From positions 1-14,666 of the forward strand of contig JBBRSC010000056.1 in the NCBI GenBank assembly GCA_038245795.1: 14,666 nucleotides of DNA. Reading direction: 5' to 3'. The notes beneath the pieces were generated by a model. It saw only the letters and a list, made by a program, of their open reading frames with translations, searched no databases and was not told the DNA's origin. Origin of the DNA: JBBRSC01 sp038245795. Lineage in GTDB: Bacteria > Actinomycetota > Acidimicrobiia > Acidimicrobiales > Microtrichaceae. This document shows, in pieces, positions 13,066-14,666 of the stretch. Within the stretch, counting starts at the first letter, position 1. The number at the start of each line of letters is the position of its first letter. Both the position numbers and the translations under genes were made by a program.

Positions 13066-14142
13066 ATGGAACGCTTCGGATTCGTCGGTCTTCCCAACGC
13101 AGGTAAGTCATCGCTCTACAACGCGCTCGCAGGTGGGGGTGCACTTGCTGCGCCGTACGCGTTCGCGACCGTCGACCCCAATGTCGGGGTTGCCAAGGTG
13201 CCTGACCTGAGGCTCGCTCCGCTGGCCGAGATGTCGGGGACCAAGACGATCATTCCGGCATCGGTGCAATTTGTCGACATTGCCGGACTGGTGAAGGGCG
13301 CCGCGCAGGGTGAAGGACTGGGCAATCGATTCCTCTCCCACATCCGCGAAGTCGACGCCATCGTCTTCGTGCTCCGCGCGTTCGAAGACGACGACGTACC
13401 GGGTTCACACGATCCGATCGAGCAACTCGAAACGTTGGAGATCGAGCTGATCTTCGCCGACGTAGACACGCTCGAGCGTCAGGTCGAGAAGCGGCGCAAG
13501 GCTGCGCGCGCCGACAAGACGCTGGCGGACGAAGTGGCCGCCATGGACAGCGCCCTGGTGGCGCTCCAAGCGGGCATCCCTCTGTACCGTTCGAATCTCA
13601 ATTCCGAGCAGCGGGCGCTGCTCCAGCCGTGGTTCCTGCTCACGAACAAAGTTGCCATGGCCGTTGTGAACATCGATGAAGCCCAGATCGAGCACGGCGA
13701 GTCCATCGCGGCGCCGGTTGCCGCCGCCCTCGGCGGCGGCGCCGAGGTGATCGCCGCCTGCGTTCAACTCGAGGCCGAAGCGGTGCTGCTCGATGTGGAC
13801 GAACGAACGGAAATGCTCGAAGCACTCGGGCTCGGCGACGGCGCGTTGTCACGCTTCCTGCGAATTGCGTATCACCAGCTCGGACTGCGGACCTATCTCA
13901 CCACCGGAGAGAAAGAGACGCGCGCTTGGACCTTTCGAGCGGGAGCCAAAGCGCCAGAAGCTGCGGCGGTGATCCACACCGACTTCGAGCGGGGATTCAT
14001 CCGCGCCGAATGCATTGGGTGGGAGGAACTCCTGGCCGCTGGTTCCTGGTCGAAAGCGCGAGATGCGGGCACGTTGCGCGTCGAGGGCAAGGAGTACGTG
14101 GTGCAGGATGGGGACGTCATGGAATTCCGATTCAACGTGTGA
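13066..14142 (+). CDS. ychF: Obg-like ribosome-binding ATPase YchF
   Basis: A 358-residue universal P-loop ATPase (usual length about 363). The G1 loop is GLPNAGKSSLYNAL (8-21) and G3 is DIAGLVKGAAQGEGLGNRF (71-89). G4 is VNIDE (201-205), where NxxE instead of NKxD gives YchF its ATP preference. A helical, charged insert (about 128-165, LERQVEKRRKAARADK) forms the coiled-coil domain. The C-terminal TGS domain holds TYLTTGEKETRAWTFRAGAK (276-295) and AAVIHTDFERGFIRAE (300-315). It binds ribosomes and is linked to stress and translation control. The ATG at 13066 follows a TAGCGT element and begins the family-typical RFGFVGLPNAGK. All motifs are intact, so it should be active. Downstream genes follow on the same strand. 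Confidence 0.97.
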   Translation: MERFGFVGLPNAGKSSLYNALAGGGALAAPYAFATVDPNVGVAKVPDLRLAPLAEMSGTKTIIPASVQFVDIAGLVKGAAQGEGLGNRFLSHIREVDAIVFVLRAFEDDDVPGSHDPIEQLETLEIELIFADVDTLERQVEKRRKAARADKTLADEVAAMDSALVALQAGIPLYRSNLNSEQRALLQPWFLLTNKVAMAVVNIDEAQIEHGESIAAPVAAALGGGAEVIAACVQLEAEAVLLDVDERTEMLEALGLGDGALSRFLRIAYHQLGLRTYLTTGEKETRAWTFRAGAKAPEAAAVIHTDFERGFIRAECIGWEELLAAGSWSKARDAGTLRVEGKEYVVQDGDVMEFRFNV

Positions 14143-14211
14143 TCGAACCGTGAGGAATCTCGATCGGGAGCGCATCTCGGCCGAGCAGAACATTGGACAA
14201 CTGGAGGTGGC

Positions 14212-14559
14212 GTGGGCGGACAGCATCCCGACGGGCACTGGTTGATGATCGACGACCGGGTGATCGCCAGTGCGTTCATCGCATCGACATGGAGTGAGCG
14301 ACGCCAAGGACTCTTGGGACGGACCTCGTTTGCAGGAGCACTGGTGCTCCCCAGAACCGGCTCCGTTCACACCGTTGGCATGCGGATGCCGATCGACGTG
14401 CTCTTTTGTGATCGATCTGGAGCGGTCATCGCTATCGACACGCTCAAGCCGTGGCGGATCACCCGACCGCGATGGGGCGTGTCGATGGCCGTCGAGGCGG
14501 AAGCGGGCCAGTTCGACCGATGGGGGATCCTCGTCGGCGACCGGATCACGCTCGCATGA
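14212..14559 (+). CDS. DUF192 family protein
   Basis: A 115-residue protein of the DUF192 family. Family features seen are STWSERRQGLLGRTSF (25-40), the central HTVGMRMPIDVLFCDRSGAV (53-72) where most members read FWM..T.IPLDI.F.D..G, and the end AVEAEAGQFDRWGILVGDRI (93-112). There is no export signal from this start, so it may be cytoplasmic, whereas many DUF192 proteins are secreted. GTG 14212 has GGAGG 4 nt upstream; an ATG at 14245, overlapping a TGA as TGATG at the end of a 31-codon frame (14150-14245), would remove 11 weakly family-like residues. Its stop overlaps the rsmI ATG as ATGA. Function of the family is not settled. Confidence 0.88.
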   Translation: MGGQHPDGHWLMIDDRVIASAFIASTWSERRQGLLGRTSFAGALVLPRTGSVHTVGMRMPIDVLFCDRSGAVIAIDTLKPWRITRPRWGVSMAVEAEAGQFDRWGILVGDRITLA

Positions 14560-14666
14560 TCGGTCCTGTTTCGAACCCTCCGGGTTCCGGTCCAGTTTCG
14601 AACCCTCCGGGTTCCGGTCCAGTTTCGAACCCTCCGGGTTCATTGACCATCGTCGGGACCCCCATC
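14556..14666 (+). CDS. rsmI: rsmI, 16S rRNA C1402 2'-O-methyltransferase, N-terminal fragment cut by window end
   Basis: Only the first 37 codons lie in the window and the frame is open at its edge. The last visible residues, SLTIVGTPI, match the start of RsmI, which in most bacteria reads LYLVATPIGNL; RsmI is a SAM-dependent enzyme that methylates the ribose of C1402 in the decoding centre. Before this match is an unusual leader made of three 9-residue repeats, GPVSNPPGS, encoded by tandem 27-bp repeats. The ATG overlaps the DUF192 stop as ATGA, indicating translational coupling. A TTG at 14643 would remove the leader but has no ribosome site. The assignment rests on nine residues plus gene layout, so it is probable, not certain. 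Confidence 0.7.
   Translation, partial: MIGPVSNPPGSGPVSNPPGSGPVSNPPGSLTIVGTPI
14561..14641 (+). repeat. Three tandem 27-bp repeats at the 5' end of rsmI
   Basis: Units lie at 14561-14587, 14588-14614 and 14615-14641. They are identical except for one base in the first (CGGTCCTG instead of CGGTCCAG). Each contains the inverted repeat GAACCC-TCC-GGGTTC and the palindrome TTCGAA. The period is nine codons, so copy-number change would not shift the frame. In plus-strand mRNA each unit could fold into a small hairpin right after the start codon. Confidence 0.95.

Noticed and set aside
14150..14245. 31-codon frame between ychF and DUF192 ending TGATG
   Set aside because: It lacks a ribosome site and any known match, and a GTG start for DUF192 with GGAGG lies inside it. 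I keep it only as a remark under DUF192.
14561..14641. CRISPR-like or iteron-like repeat array
   Set aside because: Copies are directly adjacent with no spacers, and they read in frame with a coupled coding region; no Cas or replication gene is near.
14561..14641. tRNA T-arm-like sequence (TTCGAACCC) suggesting a tRNA or att site
   Set aside because: No acceptor, D or anticodon arms surround it; the motif recurs only as part of the 27-bp tandem unit.
13849..14643. Minus-strand ORF beginning with NPEGSKLDR repeats
   Set aside because: It is antisense to ychF, DUF192 and rsmI, all recognised. The repeat translates in every frame because its period is a multiple of three.

Overview
The window looks like ordinary chromosome from a high-GC actinobacterium, most likely of the class Acidimicrobiia (Ilumatobacter-like). 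This placement is inference. It rests on the GC-rich codon third positions, a gene for the tiny actinobacterial ribosomal protein bL37, actinobacterial families (a VOC protein with an N-terminal extension, a FadE5/DmdC-type acyl-CoA dehydrogenase) and many start codons that sit right behind a TANNNT -10 element, as in leaderless mycobacterial transcripts. I saw no rRNA, tRNA, CRISPR array, insertion sequence, phage gene or plasmid gene.

Left part (1-6646), all on the minus strand. Reading in the direction of transcription (right to left): a class I photolyase; a predicted lipoprotein followed by a VOC (glyoxalase-fold) protein with coupled ends; a DmdC/FadE5-type acyl-CoA dehydrogenase; an unrecognised 203-residue protein; and an enoyl-CoA hydratase/isomerase family protein. 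The last three form a possible acyl-CoA degradation group.

Middle (6728-11420). A queuosine-precursor-type (VUT/YhhQ) transporter on the plus strand runs 28 bp into the end of a minus-strand DCC-family (DUF393) protein. Upstream of the DCC gene lies the 29-residue bL37 gene, whose start faces that of a YihY/BrkB membrane protein across only 20 bp. The BrkB gene meets a minus-strand PHP-domain phosphoesterase gene end to end with 3 bp between them. Upstream of the PHP gene is a DHA2-type MFS exporter.

Right part (11514-14666), all on the plus strand: an aldehyde dehydrogenase, the ATPase YchF, a DUF192 protein, and the first 37 codons of rsmI (16S rRNA C1402 2'-O-methyltransferase), cut by the window end. 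YchF, bL37 and RsmI all act at the ribosome.

The main points of interest are: a VOC gene whose family-typical N-terminus can only be reached from a CTG codon overlapping the upstream stop; an rsmI start carrying three perfect or near-perfect 27-bp tandem repeats that encode a Pro/Gly/Ser leader; the very short bL37 gene; and at least five genes with TANNNT exactly 6 nt before a start codon. I found no clear new multi-gene system.
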